From JACVRW01 sp963734365 (GTDB lineage: Bacteria; Actinomycetota; Thermoleophilia; Solirubrobacterales; Thermoleophilaceae), in the NCBI GenBank assembly GCA_963734365.1, contig CAVTGV010000010.1, forward strand, positions 491,324 to 555,323: a stretch of 64,000 nt of DNA. Reading direction: 5' to 3'. This document shows, one piece after another, positions 23,462 through 31,395 of this stretch. The position numbers and the translations under genes were made by a program. Position 1 is the stretch's first letter. Each line of letters opens with the position of its first letter. The notes under the pieces were generated by a model. It had not been told where the DNA came from and ran no database searches. It worked only from the letters and a program-made list of their open reading frames with translations.

Positions 23462-26308
23462 CTAACCGGGACCCTGAGCCGCGCGGGCGAGCTCCACGCG
23501 TGAGCGGACGCCGAGCTTTCCGTAGATGTTGCGGAGGTGGGCCTCGATCGTCCTGGTGCTGAGCACGAGCTGATCGGCCACCTCGCGGTTCGTGCGCCCG
23601 GCGGCCACGAGCTCCGCGATCTCGCGCTCCCGGGCGGTGAGCGGAGCGAGCGGGCCATCCGACTGCTCGCCGGCGGACCGCAGCACGCGGTGGCCCAGCC
23701 GGCGCAGCTCGCGCACCGCCTCGTCCCGGCGGCGCCGGGCGCCGAAGCCGTGGAGCTCGGACTCGGCGGCCACCAGGACCTCCACGGCGACCGAGCGCTC
23801 GCCCGCGGCCGCCAGCGCCCGCCCGTGCACGAGCTGTGCGCTCGCCGAGAGAAGTGGAGCCCCGGCCGCACGCTCGCGAGCGGCCACGGCGGCCTCCACG
23901 GCTTCGCCGGGACGTTCGAGGGCGAGCAGGAGACCCGCGCGCGCCACGAGGGTCGTACCCGTGGCCCAGCCTGTTCCGGCGCGCTCGGCGGCGGCCTCGC
24001 CACAGGCCAGGGCCGCCTCGGCGGCGCCGGTGTCGCCACGCGCGAGCTGCGCCTCGACAAGGTCGGCCGCCGCGAACGGGCGCTGGACGGGGAGGAGGTC
24101 GGGCAGCTCCGGTCCTCCGAAGGCCTCGAGCAGCGCCTCGGCGGCGCGGCTCGGGTTGCCGGCGGCGGTGAGGGCCTCCCCGAGGCACCAGCCCGGCTGG
24201 CCCGCCGCGTGGAACCCCGGAGAGCCGCCGGTCTTGCCGGCCTCGGTCGCGTGTCGCAGCGCGGCCTGCACCTCACCCTCGGACAGCCGCGCCGCGGACA
24301 CGGCGCTGTGAGCCCAGAGCAACATGGTCGGGTTGCCGTACAGGTGCGCCAGCTCGAGGCCCTCCTCAGCGGCTGCGACCGCCTCGGCCAGGCGGCCGAG
24401 CTCGATCAGCGTGGCCGCCGCTTCCACGGCCAGCATCAGCTGCACGCTCTCGCGCCCGGTCTCCTTGGCCAGGGCCAAGCCGCGCTCGAAGTCCGCGAGG
24501 GCGGCGTCGAAGTTCCCGAGCGCGTGGCGGGAACGCCCCTGCATCCAGAGCCCGGGGAGTCGGCTCGCCAGCTGCTCGCCGCTCAGCCGTTCGAGCGTGG
24601 CGGTCGACCGTTCGAGGGCCGCGGCGCCGTCCGGCCCGTCGGCCATGGACACAAGTGCCACGGCTCCGCCCGCGAGTGCCGCCGCCTCGAACACCGGCTC
24701 GCCGAGGGCTCGGGCGTCGTCGAGGGCATCGCTCACCTGGGCCGACGCCTCGCCCAGATCACGCGCGGACAGGGCCGTGAGCGTGAGCGCCAGCCGCAAC
24801 CGGATGCGATCCGGGGACGGCTCCGCAGGCAGCTCGCCCAGGGCCACCTGGACCCGGCTGCGGGCCTCGTCGTTTCGCCCAAGCAGCCAGTCGGCGTTGG
24901 CCGCGGCGACGGTGAGCCGCAGCCGCTGGTCGGCCGGAGTGGTGTGCAGCGCTTGGACGAGCGTCTCGCGCGCGCCCGCCGGGTCGCCGGCAGCGGCCTG
25001 CGCCTCGGCGAGCAGCGTCTGCAGCCGGGTTCTGCGGGCGGCATCGTCGGGTCCATCGGGCGTGAGCCGGAGAGCGGCGCCATAGAACCCGGCCGCGCTG
25101 GCCGGCGCCGAGGAGTGCAGCCCCCGCGCGGCCTCGGTGAGCAGGTCGATGGCCTCCTCGTCGCCCGGCCGGGCGGCCTGCTCGACGTGATGGGCGCGCT
25201 CGGCCGGTCCGGCGCCGCCTCGCTCCAGCGCGCGGGCCGCCCGCGCGTGAGCGCCCAGGCGCCAGCCGTGGCTCGTGGCGCCGTACACCGCGTGGCGCAC
25301 CACCGGGTGCCGGAAGGCGAACAGCTGCGGGGCGCCCGCCGGCCGCGCCAGGGCGCAGGCCAGCAGCTCGTCGAGTGCGTCCAGCTCGGACCGGTCGGAG
25401 AGCTCGGCCACCTCGGCGGCCAGCCCGAGCTCGAACGGGTCTCCGGCCACGGCGGCCGCGTCGAGCAGCCGGCGTGCCTCGGGCGTCAGCCCGGCGAGCT
25501 CGCCCTCCAGCGCAGCCGCCACCGCCACCGGGACCGACTCCCCGGCCGCGATGGCCGATCCCTGTCTCGCGCGCGGGCCCGCGCGCGCGAGCTGCTCGAG
25601 GAAGAACGGGTTGCCGCCGCTCGCGGGATATATCCCGGTGGCGGCATCGCCGATCAGCTCGATCGCCTCCGGCTCGCTGAGAGGGCCGAGAACGAGCCGG
25701 ACCACGTGCTCGTCGCGCAGGGCGGCGGAGAGCGCGGCGCCCAGTGCCTGCGGGAACTGTCCCTCGCGGGCCGACAGCGCGAGCAGGACCGGGCCGGAGG
25801 CGGGCCGCCTCACCAGGGCCGCGAGCCCCTCGGCGGACGCCGGGTCGGCCCAGTGCACGTCATCCAGGCAGAGCACCAACGGCCGTGGAGCCGCCAGACG
25901 CTCCAGCAGGTCGCGCAACCCGCGGTGGGTGCGGTGCCGGTCGCCGTGCGCCGGCGTTGCGGCGAGCGCCGAGAGCGCGGGCAGCGCCACGGCGAGGGCC
26001 GCGGGGTCGGCCAGCCCGAGGCGGGACAGGCGGCGCTCGCCGGCATCCGCCAGGTGACGGTCGAGGGCGTCGGTCCAGAGCGCGTAGGGCAGGTCCATCT
26101 CGAACTCGGAGGCCCGCCCGCTCAGCACGGTCAAGCCGGCGGCTCCCGCGGCGGCGCTCAGATGGCCGAGGAGCCGCGACTTGCCGATGCCCGGCTCCCC
26201 CTCGACGGCCACGATCGCGCCCTTCCCGGAGTCGAGCGCCTGGAGCGCGCCGTCGATCGCCGCGCGCTCGCTCTCCCGGCCGACCAGGGGCGGGGTTGAC
26301 TCCGTCAC
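23462..26308 (-). CDS. LAL-type LuxR transcriptional regulator (AAA ATPase + repeats + HTH)
   Basis: A 948-residue large ATP-binding LuxR regulator. Walker A is GEPGIGKS at residues 37-44, Walker B is PLVLCLDDVHWADP near 190. A long helical region (about 400-860) looks like TPR repeats. The C-terminal LuxR helix-turn-helix reads LTAREREIAELVAAGRTNRE, then STRTIEAHLRNIYGKLGVRS. Such proteins sense a ligand through the repeats and switch on nearby genes. It diverges from the VOC/hydrolase/SpoIIAA-like gene set at 26394 and precedes the secreted-protein gene; either may be its target. Confidence 0.95.
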   Translation of the reverse strand: MTESTPPLVGRESERAAIDGALQALDSGKGAIVAVEGEPGIGKSRLLGHLSAAAGAAGLTVLSGRASEFEMDLPYALWTDALDRHLADAGERRLSRLGLADPAALAVALPALSALAATPAHGDRHRTHRGLRDLLERLAAPRPLVLCLDDVHWADPASAEGLAALVRRPASGPVLLALSAREGQFPQALGAALSAALRDEHVVRLVLGPLSEPEAIELIGDAATGIYPASGGNPFFLEQLARAGPRARQGSAIAAGESVPVAVAAALEGELAGLTPEARRLLDAAAVAGDPFELGLAAEVAELSDRSELDALDELLACALARPAGAPQLFAFRHPVVRHAVYGATSHGWRLGAHARAARALERGGAGPAERAHHVEQAARPGDEEAIDLLTEAARGLHSSAPASAAGFYGAALRLTPDGPDDAARRTRLQTLLAEAQAAAGDPAGARETLVQALHTTPADQRLRLTVAAANADWLLGRNDEARSRVQVALGELPAEPSPDRIRLRLALTLTALSARDLGEASAQVSDALDDARALGEPVFEAAALAGGAVALVSMADGPDGAAALERSTATLERLSGEQLASRLPGLWMQGRSRHALGNFDAALADFERGLALAKETGRESVQLMLAVEAAATLIELGRLAEAVAAAEEGLELAHLYGNPTMLLWAHSAVSAARLSEGEVQAALRHATEAGKTGGSPGFHAAGQPGWCLGEALTAAGNPSRAAEALLEAFGGPELPDLLPVQRPFAAADLVEAQLARGDTGAAEAALACGEAAAERAGTGWATGTTLVARAGLLLALERPGEAVEAAVAARERAAGAPLLSASAQLVHGRALAAAGERSVAVEVLVAAESELHGFGARRRRDEAVRELRRLGHRVLRSAGEQSDGPLAPLTAREREIAELVAAGRTNREVADQLVLSTRTIEAHLRNIYGKLGVRSRVELARAAQGPG

Positions 26309-26393
26309 CCCGCCATTCTCGCCGAGTGCAGAACCGAGCGGTTAGGTGATCTCACCGATGGCGGACGACGCGCAAGCCAGCAGACTGTCCTGC

Positions 26394-26891
26394 ATGAACG
26401 AGCAACCCATCCATCCCGCCGTTCGCGTCGGACATGTGCACCTGCGGGTGGCAGACCTCGACCGTGCGATCGGCTTCTACCACGACCTGCTCGGACTCGG
26501 CGTGACCGCGGACGGCCGTGAGTTCGGGCTCGACGCCGCCTTCCTGGCGGCGGGCGACTACCACCATCACGTCGGCCTGAACACCTGGGAGAGCGCGGGC
26601 GGCACGCCGCCTCCTCCCGGGCACACCGGCCTCTACCACGTGGCCTTCCTCTATCCCGACCGGCGCGAGCTGGGCCGCGCGGTTGCCCGCCTCGTGGACC
26701 ACGGCTACCCCGTCGGCTCAGCGAGCGACCACGGAGGCACCGTGTCCGTCTATCTCTCTGATCCGGACGGCAACGGCGTCGAGCTGTACTACGACCGTCC
26801 GCGCTCCGACTGGTTCGGCCCCGACGGCCGGCCGATCCTCAAGTCCGATCACTTCGACTACAGCGAGCTCCTCCCCGAACGCGACGGATGA
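26394..26891 (+). CDS. VOC-family dioxygenase-like protein
   Basis: From the ATG at 26394 (MNEQPIHPAVRVGHVHLRV) the product is 165 residues, one VOC module of the catechol-2,3-dioxygenase-like group. Metal-ligand candidates are His in VGHVHLRV, His in TGLYHVAFLY and Glu in NGVELYYDRP, and the family strand VSVYLSDPDGNGVEL is complete, so a metal site can form. Two longer starts (26346, 26358) have no ribosome site. It diverges from the LAL regulator, 85 bp away. Confidence 0.88.
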   Translation: MNEQPIHPAVRVGHVHLRVADLDRAIGFYHDLLGLGVTADGREFGLDAAFLAAGDYHHHVGLNTWESAGGTPPPPGHTGLYHVAFLYPDRRELGRAVARLVDHGYPVGSASDHGGTVSVYLSDPDGNGVELYYDRPRSDWFGPDGRPILKSDHFDYSELLPERDG

Positions 26892-26937
26892 TGCCCGCGC
26901 CCGCACCACTCGGCGCCCGCCCGGCATCATGCGGAGC

Positions 26938-27822
26938 ATGTCGATAGCGGGGTTCGAGGACGGGCAGGGGACGGTAGGGGAGGCCAGCTACTTCGTCGCC
27001 CAGGGTGGCGCCGGCCCGCCGGCGCTCCTGCTGCACGGCTTTCCCGAGACCCATATCTGCTGGCACGAGATCGCCCCGCGACTGGCCACCGCCCACCGCG
27101 TGGTGGTCCCGGACCTGCGCGGCTACGGCGCCTCCCGGGCGCCGGCGGGCGGCCCGCAGGGAGAGGGCTACTCGAAGCGCGAGATGGCCGCGGAGCTCGT
27201 GGAGCTCATGGCGGCGCTGGGACACGAGCGCTTCGCGGTCGTCGGCCATGACCGCGGCGCCCGCGTGGCCTTTCGGATGGCGCTCGACCATCCCGAGCAC
27301 GTGAGCCGCGTGGCGCTGCTCAACGTGGTCCCGACCGTCGATCAGTTCGAGCGGATGGGCGAGGGGCCGTCGCTCGGCTACTGGCCCTGGTTTCTGCTGG
27401 CGCAGCCGGCTGACTTTCCGGAGCGGATGATCGGCGCCGACCCGGCCGGGCTGCTCGAGCACGTGTTCGCCACCTGGCCGAGCGACCCAGGAGCGATCGG
27501 CCCCGCTCAGCGCGACGCGTACCTGAACGCGCTGACCCCGCCGGCCATCGCAGCGATGTGCGCCGACTACCGAGCGAGCTTCCACCTCGATCGCCGCCAC
27601 GACTCGGACGACCGCGCCGCCGGCCGCCGCATCTCCGCGCCCGCGCTGATCGTGACCGGCGCAGACGAGACGCAGCTCGCGGACGCGCCGGACGTCTGGA
27701 GCGCCTGGGCCGACGACCTCGTCTCGACCCGGGTGCCCGGCGGCCATTTCATTCCCGAAGAGTCACCTGCGGAGCTCGGTGAGCTGCTCGCCGGGTTCCT
27801 GGACCAAGGAGGAGTCAGATGA
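26938..27822 (+). CDS. Haloacetate dehalogenase / epoxide hydrolase-like alpha/beta hydrolase
   Basis: A 294-residue alpha/beta hydrolase. The oxyanion region is LLLHGFPETHICW, the nucleophile Asp is in VVGHDRGARVAFRMALDHP, and the catalytic His is in PGGHFIPEESP. The DRGAR arginines and the FLLAQPADFPERMIGADP cap segment match fluoroacetate dehalogenase as I remember it. However, the halide-pocket pair His-Trp is here YWPW, the His being Pro. It may thus hydrolyse epoxides or other halides. GCGGAG precedes the ATG at 26938. Its stop overlaps the next start (ATGA). Confidence 0.88.
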   Translation: MSIAGFEDGQGTVGEASYFVAQGGAGPPALLLHGFPETHICWHEIAPRLATAHRVVVPDLRGYGASRAPAGGPQGEGYSKREMAAELVELMAALGHERFAVVGHDRGARVAFRMALDHPEHVSRVALLNVVPTVDQFERMGEGPSLGYWPWFLLAQPADFPERMIGADPAGLLEHVFATWPSDPGAIGPAQRDAYLNALTPPAIAAMCADYRASFHLDRRHDSDDRAAGRRISAPALIVTGADETQLADAPDVWSAWADDLVSTRVPGGHFIPEESPAELGELLAGFLDQGGVR

Positions 27823-28190
27823 TCGAACGGCTGGACGGGATGCCGCCCGGCACGCTGGGCTTCCGGGCAACCGGGAAGGTCACCGCCGACGAGTACCGCG
27901 ACCTGCTCCTGCCCGCCATGCGGGCGGCCGCCGAGGCCGGCGAGGTGAGGATGGTGTTCGTGGTCGGGCCCGGATTCGAGAAATTCGAGCCGGGCGCGCT
28001 GCTCGAGGACTCGAAGGTCGGTCTCACGCTGGGGCTCGGCCACCTGTCGGCCTGGAAGCGCACGGCGCTGGTCACCGACGTCGAGTGGATCACCAAGACG
28101 TTCCACATGTTCGCCTGGATGGCGCCGGGCGAGGTGATGATCCGCGGGCTCGACGGGCTGGAGGAGGCGAAGGCCTGGGTGGCGGCCTGA
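27819..28190 (+). CDS. SpoIIAA-like (STAS-fold) protein
   Basis: A 123-residue protein of the SpoIIAA-like family: LGFRATGKVTADEYRDLLLP, a central strand VRMVFVVGPGFEKFEPGALLED, and the FAWMAPGEVMIRGLDGLEEA end. These small proteins share the anti-anti-sigma fold but usually lack the phosphorylated serine, and their role is unknown. Its ATG overlaps the hydrolase stop, with GGAGG upstream, so the two are cotranslated. Confidence 0.85.
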   Translation: MIERLDGMPPGTLGFRATGKVTADEYRDLLLPAMRAAAEAGEVRMVFVVGPGFEKFEPGALLEDSKVGLTLGLGHLSAWKRTALVTDVEWITKTFHMFAWMAPGEVMIRGLDGLEEAKAWVAA

Positions 28191-28207
28191 CCCCGGCGCA
28201 CGGCAGA

Positions 28208-29722
28208 CTAGGCGGCGGGCTCCCGGGGCTTGCGGACGAGCCAGGCCATCAGACCGCAGGCGATAGCCGCGAGCACGGCGATCGTGATGAAGGTGACCGA
28301 GAAGCCGGTATTGGAGGCGTCGCGCGCGAACAGGATGTAGTCCCGCAGCGCCGGGTCGATCGAGCCGAACTTGAGTCCACTGGCCTCGGCCGCGTCAAGC
28401 GTTCCCTTCAACGCGGCGCCGCTGTTCGGGGTCAGGTCCGGGAGCGAGCTCGCATCGACCCGTTCGTTCAGCCGGTCGACGTAGGTGGCGTGGAAGATCG
28501 AGTAGAGCACGGCGATGCCGAGCGCCCCACCGAACTGCTCCGCGGTGGCCGAGACTCCGGACGCCTGGCCCTGGTTGGAGTCGGAGATGGAATCCAGGCT
28601 CACGGGGTCGTTCGTGGTGAGCACCAGGGAGAGGCCGACCCCGTAGACGAGTAATCCCGGCAGCAGGTGGAGATAGTCGTCGCTGCCCATTCCCACCGCC
28701 ATCAGCACGCCGGAGAGAGCGAGAAGCGCGAATCCGGTGACCAGTGGCGGACGGCCACCCGCCCGGTCGTACCAGCGGCCCGCGAGAGGAGCCATGATGA
28801 CCATCGGGACGGTGGTCGGGATCAGCGCCAGCCCGGCCAGCGCGGGACTCATCGTCAGGTTGAGGATCAGGAGCAGGGGGAAGATCACCCCCAGTCCGAT
28901 CTCCGCCATCCCGCCAAGGAGCTGGCTGATCGACGCGCCGAGGTAGTTGCGCTCTCGGAGCAGCGAGAAGTCCACCAGCGGCGCGGACGTGTGTCGCTCG
29001 AAGAAGAAGAAGGAAACCGCTGCCAGCAGGGAGATGGCGAGCGGTACGAGAACGGCGGCATCGGTCCAGCCCGACTCCTGAGACTGCGACAGGCCGAATA
29101 CGAGCCCGATCAGCGCTATCGAGAGCAGCGCGGTGCCCGGTCCGTCGATGCGCTCTCGCTCCGCCGAGCTGTCCACCTGGTCGGCGGGCACGTGCCGGCG
29201 GGCCAGCACGACGGCCGCGATCGCCAGGGGTACGTTGATCAGCAGGACCGCGCGCCAGCTGAACGCGCTGGTGAGAACCCCTCCGATCGTAGGACCCAGC
29301 GCGGCGAACACCGCTGCCGCTCCACCCATGGTCCCGAGGGCCCGTCCCCTCTGGTCGGGCGGAAACGTCGAGTTGACGATGGCCACGGTGGTCGGCAGCA
29401 TCAGCGCGCCTCCGACCCCCTGCGCCACCCGTGCCGCGAGGAGAACCGGCAGGTCGGGCGCCAGGCCGCCGACGGCCGATGCGGTCACGAAGAGCACCGC
29501 GCCGGCGACGAACACGCGCCGCCGGCCGACGAGATCCCCCAGCCGGCCGCCGAACACGAGCAGGCCGGCGAGCGGCAGGAGGCTCCCGTTGAGCACCCAC
29601 TGGACCTCCTGCGACCCGACGTCGAACGTCTTCATGATGTCCGGCAGGGCCAGCGGGACCGCGGTCTGATCGACCAGGATCATCGCGTTGGCCGCCGTCA
29701 TCGCGGCCAGCACGAGCGTCAT
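28208..29722 (-). CDS. MFS transporter, DHA2 (EmrB/QacA) family
   Basis: A 504-residue 14-helix drug:H+ antiporter-type protein. Seen are LVDQTAVPLALPDIMKTF (helix 1), GGRLGDLVGRRRVFVAG (motif A) and AAVFAALGPTIGGVLTSAFS (motif C). It lies 56 bp downstream of the acyl-CoA ligase gene in the same direction and is probably the third gene of the FMO / ligase cluster, where it could export a substrate or product. The substrate is not known. Confidence 0.92.
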   Translation of the reverse strand: MTLVLAAMTAANAMILVDQTAVPLALPDIMKTFDVGSQEVQWVLNGSLLPLAGLLVFGGRLGDLVGRRRVFVAGAVLFVTASAVGGLAPDLPVLLAARVAQGVGGALMLPTTVAIVNSTFPPDQRGRALGTMGGAAAVFAALGPTIGGVLTSAFSWRAVLLINVPLAIAAVVLARRHVPADQVDSSAERERIDGPGTALLSIALIGLVFGLSQSQESGWTDAAVLVPLAISLLAAVSFFFFERHTSAPLVDFSLLRERNYLGASISQLLGGMAEIGLGVIFPLLLILNLTMSPALAGLALIPTTVPMVIMAPLAGRWYDRAGGRPPLVTGFALLALSGVLMAVGMGSDDYLHLLPGLLVYGVGLSLVLTTNDPVSLDSISDSNQGQASGVSATAEQFGGALGIAVLYSIFHATYVDRLNERVDASSLPDLTPNSGAALKGTLDAAEASGLKFGSIDPALRDYILFARDASNTGFSVTFITIAVLAAIACGLMAWLVRKPREPAA

Positions 29723-29778
29723 GCGGCGCTTGTCGGCGTCCGGTGGCAGGGGGACCGGTTACCCGGGCCGGTTCGCGG

Positions 29779-31395
29779 CTACGCGCTGAGGCCCAGTTCC
29801 TCGATCGCCGCGTCGCGCAGCTTGAACTTCTGGACCTTGCCGGTGACCGTCATCGGGAACTCGTCCACCAGCTTCACGTAGCGCGGCACCTTGAAGTGGG
29901 CGATCTTGCCGCGGCAGTAGTCGCGGATGTCGTCCTCGCTCAGGCTGGCGCCGGGCCGCGCCACCACGCAGGCCAGGATCTCCTCGCCGTAGTGATCGTC
30001 GGGCACGCCGACCACCTGCACGTCGGCGACGTCGGGGTGGCCGTAGAGGAACTCCTCGAGCTCGCGCGGATAGACGTTCTCACCGCCGCGGATCACCATG
30101 TCCTTGGAGCGTCCGACGATGTTCACGTAGCCGTCCTCGTCCATCGTCGCCAGGTCGCCCGTGTGCATGAACCCGTCGCCGTCGATGGCCTCGGCGGTGC
30201 GCTCCTGGTCGTTCCAGTAGCCGAGCATCACGCTGTAGCCCTTGGTGCACAGCTCGCCGGGCTCGTCGCGCTCCACGGTCTGGCCGGTATCCGGATCGAT
30301 GATCCTGATCTCCACGTGGGGGTGCACGCGCCCAACCGTCCCCACGCGCTTCTCGACGCTGTCGTCGGCGCTCGTCTGAGTGGAGACCGGAGACGTCTCC
30401 GTCATGCCGTAGCAGATGGTCACGTCCTCCATGTGCATGTCGGCGATCACGCGCTTCATCACCTCCACCGGGCACGGCGAGCCGGCCATGATGCCGGTGC
30501 GCAGGGAGCTGAGGTCGAAGTCCTCGAAGTCCGGATGGTCGAGCTCGGCGATGAACATCGTGGGCACGCCGTAGAGCGCGGTGCAGCGCTCCGCCGCCAC
30601 GGCCTTCAGCACCGCCTCGGGCTCGAATACCGGAGCCGGGATCACCATGCACGCGCCGTGGGTCGTGCAGCCCAGGTTGCCCATCACCATTCCGAAGCAG
30701 TGGTAGAAGGGCACGGGGATGGCGACGCGGTCGTGCTCGGTGAAGGCGCAGCCCTCCCCGACCAGGAAGCCGTTGTTGAGGATGTTGGCGTGGCTGAGCG
30801 TGGCGCCCTTGGGCGCCCCGGTGGTCCCGCTCGTGTACTGGATGTTGATCGGGTCGCCCGGGTCGAGGTCGGCCTCGCGCTCTGCGAGCTGTTCGTCGGA
30901 GATCCCGGCCCCGCCGCTTACGAACTCATCCCAGGATGCGTCGCCGATCCACACCACCCGCTCGAGGTCCGGCACGTCGTCGCGCACCTCCTCGACCATC
31001 GCCACGTAGTCGGACGACTTGAACGACCGGGCGCTCACGAGCAGTCTGGTGCCGGACTGCTGTAGCGCGTAGGCCAGCTCATGCGTGCGATAGGCCGGGT
31101 TGAGATTCACGAGGATGGCTCCGGCCCGCGCCGTCGCGAACTGCAGGTGCGTCCACTCGGCGCAGTTGGGGCTCCACAGCCCCACGCGATCGCCCTTGCC
31201 GATGCCCGCCGCCAGCAGCCCGCGTGTCACGTCGTCCACCGCGGCGTCGAGCTCGGCGTAGGTCTGGCGCACGCCCTGGGCACTGGATACGAGCGCCTCG
31301 CGCTCGGCGTGCCGGCCCGCCGTGGAGCGAAGGTTTGCGCCGATCGTCTGATCGATCAGCGCAGGACTGGAGGATCCCTGGGCGCGGCTCTCCAT
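29779..31395 (-). CDS. Acyl-CoA synthetase (AMP-forming)
   Basis: A 538-residue member of the ANL (acyl-CoA ligase) family that activates a carboxylic acid as adenylate and then CoA thioester. Motifs: P-loop YTSGTTGAPKGATLSHANIL, A5 CYGMTETSPVS, A7/A8 GFMHTGDLATMDEDGYVNIVGR and KDMVIRGGENVYPRE, and the A10 lysine in PMTVTGKVQKFKLR. Length and N-terminal LRSTAGRHAEREALV are those of medium-chain or FadD-like ligases. The ATG at 31395 shares one base with the monooxygenase stop (TGATG), so translation is coupled. It probably activates an acid made downstream of the monooxygenase. Confidence 0.94.
   Translation of the reverse strand: MESRAQGSSSPALIDQTIGANLRSTAGRHAEREALVSSAQGVRQTYAELDAAVDDVTRGLLAAGIGKGDRVGLWSPNCAEWTHLQFATARAGAILVNLNPAYRTHELAYALQQSGTRLLVSARSFKSSDYVAMVEEVRDDVPDLERVVWIGDASWDEFVSGGAGISDEQLAEREADLDPGDPINIQYTSGTTGAPKGATLSHANILNNGFLVGEGCAFTEHDRVAIPVPFYHCFGMVMGNLGCTTHGACMVIPAPVFEPEAVLKAVAAERCTALYGVPTMFIAELDHPDFEDFDLSSLRTGIMAGSPCPVEVMKRVIADMHMEDVTICYGMTETSPVSTQTSADDSVEKRVGTVGRVHPHVEIRIIDPDTGQTVERDEPGELCTKGYSVMLGYWNDQERTAEAIDGDGFMHTGDLATMDEDGYVNIVGRSKDMVIRGGENVYPRELEEFLYGHPDVADVQVVGVPDDHYGEEILACVVARPGASLSEDDIRDYCRGKIAHFKVPRYVKLVDEFPMTVTGKVQKFKLRDAAIEELGLSA

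Noticed and set aside
23537..26299. A 920-codon open frame on the + strand
   Set aside because: It is antisense to the LAL regulator, is full of Arg/Gly/Gln repeats and has no domain; high GC keeps such frames open.
26346..26368. GGTGA-TC-TCACC dyad between the LAL regulator and the VOC gene
   Set aside because: Five-base arms only and a single copy; too short to call an operator.
29743..31065. A 440-codon + strand frame opposite the acyl-CoA ligase
   Set aside because: His/Val/Leu-rich antisense shadow of a well-supported gene.
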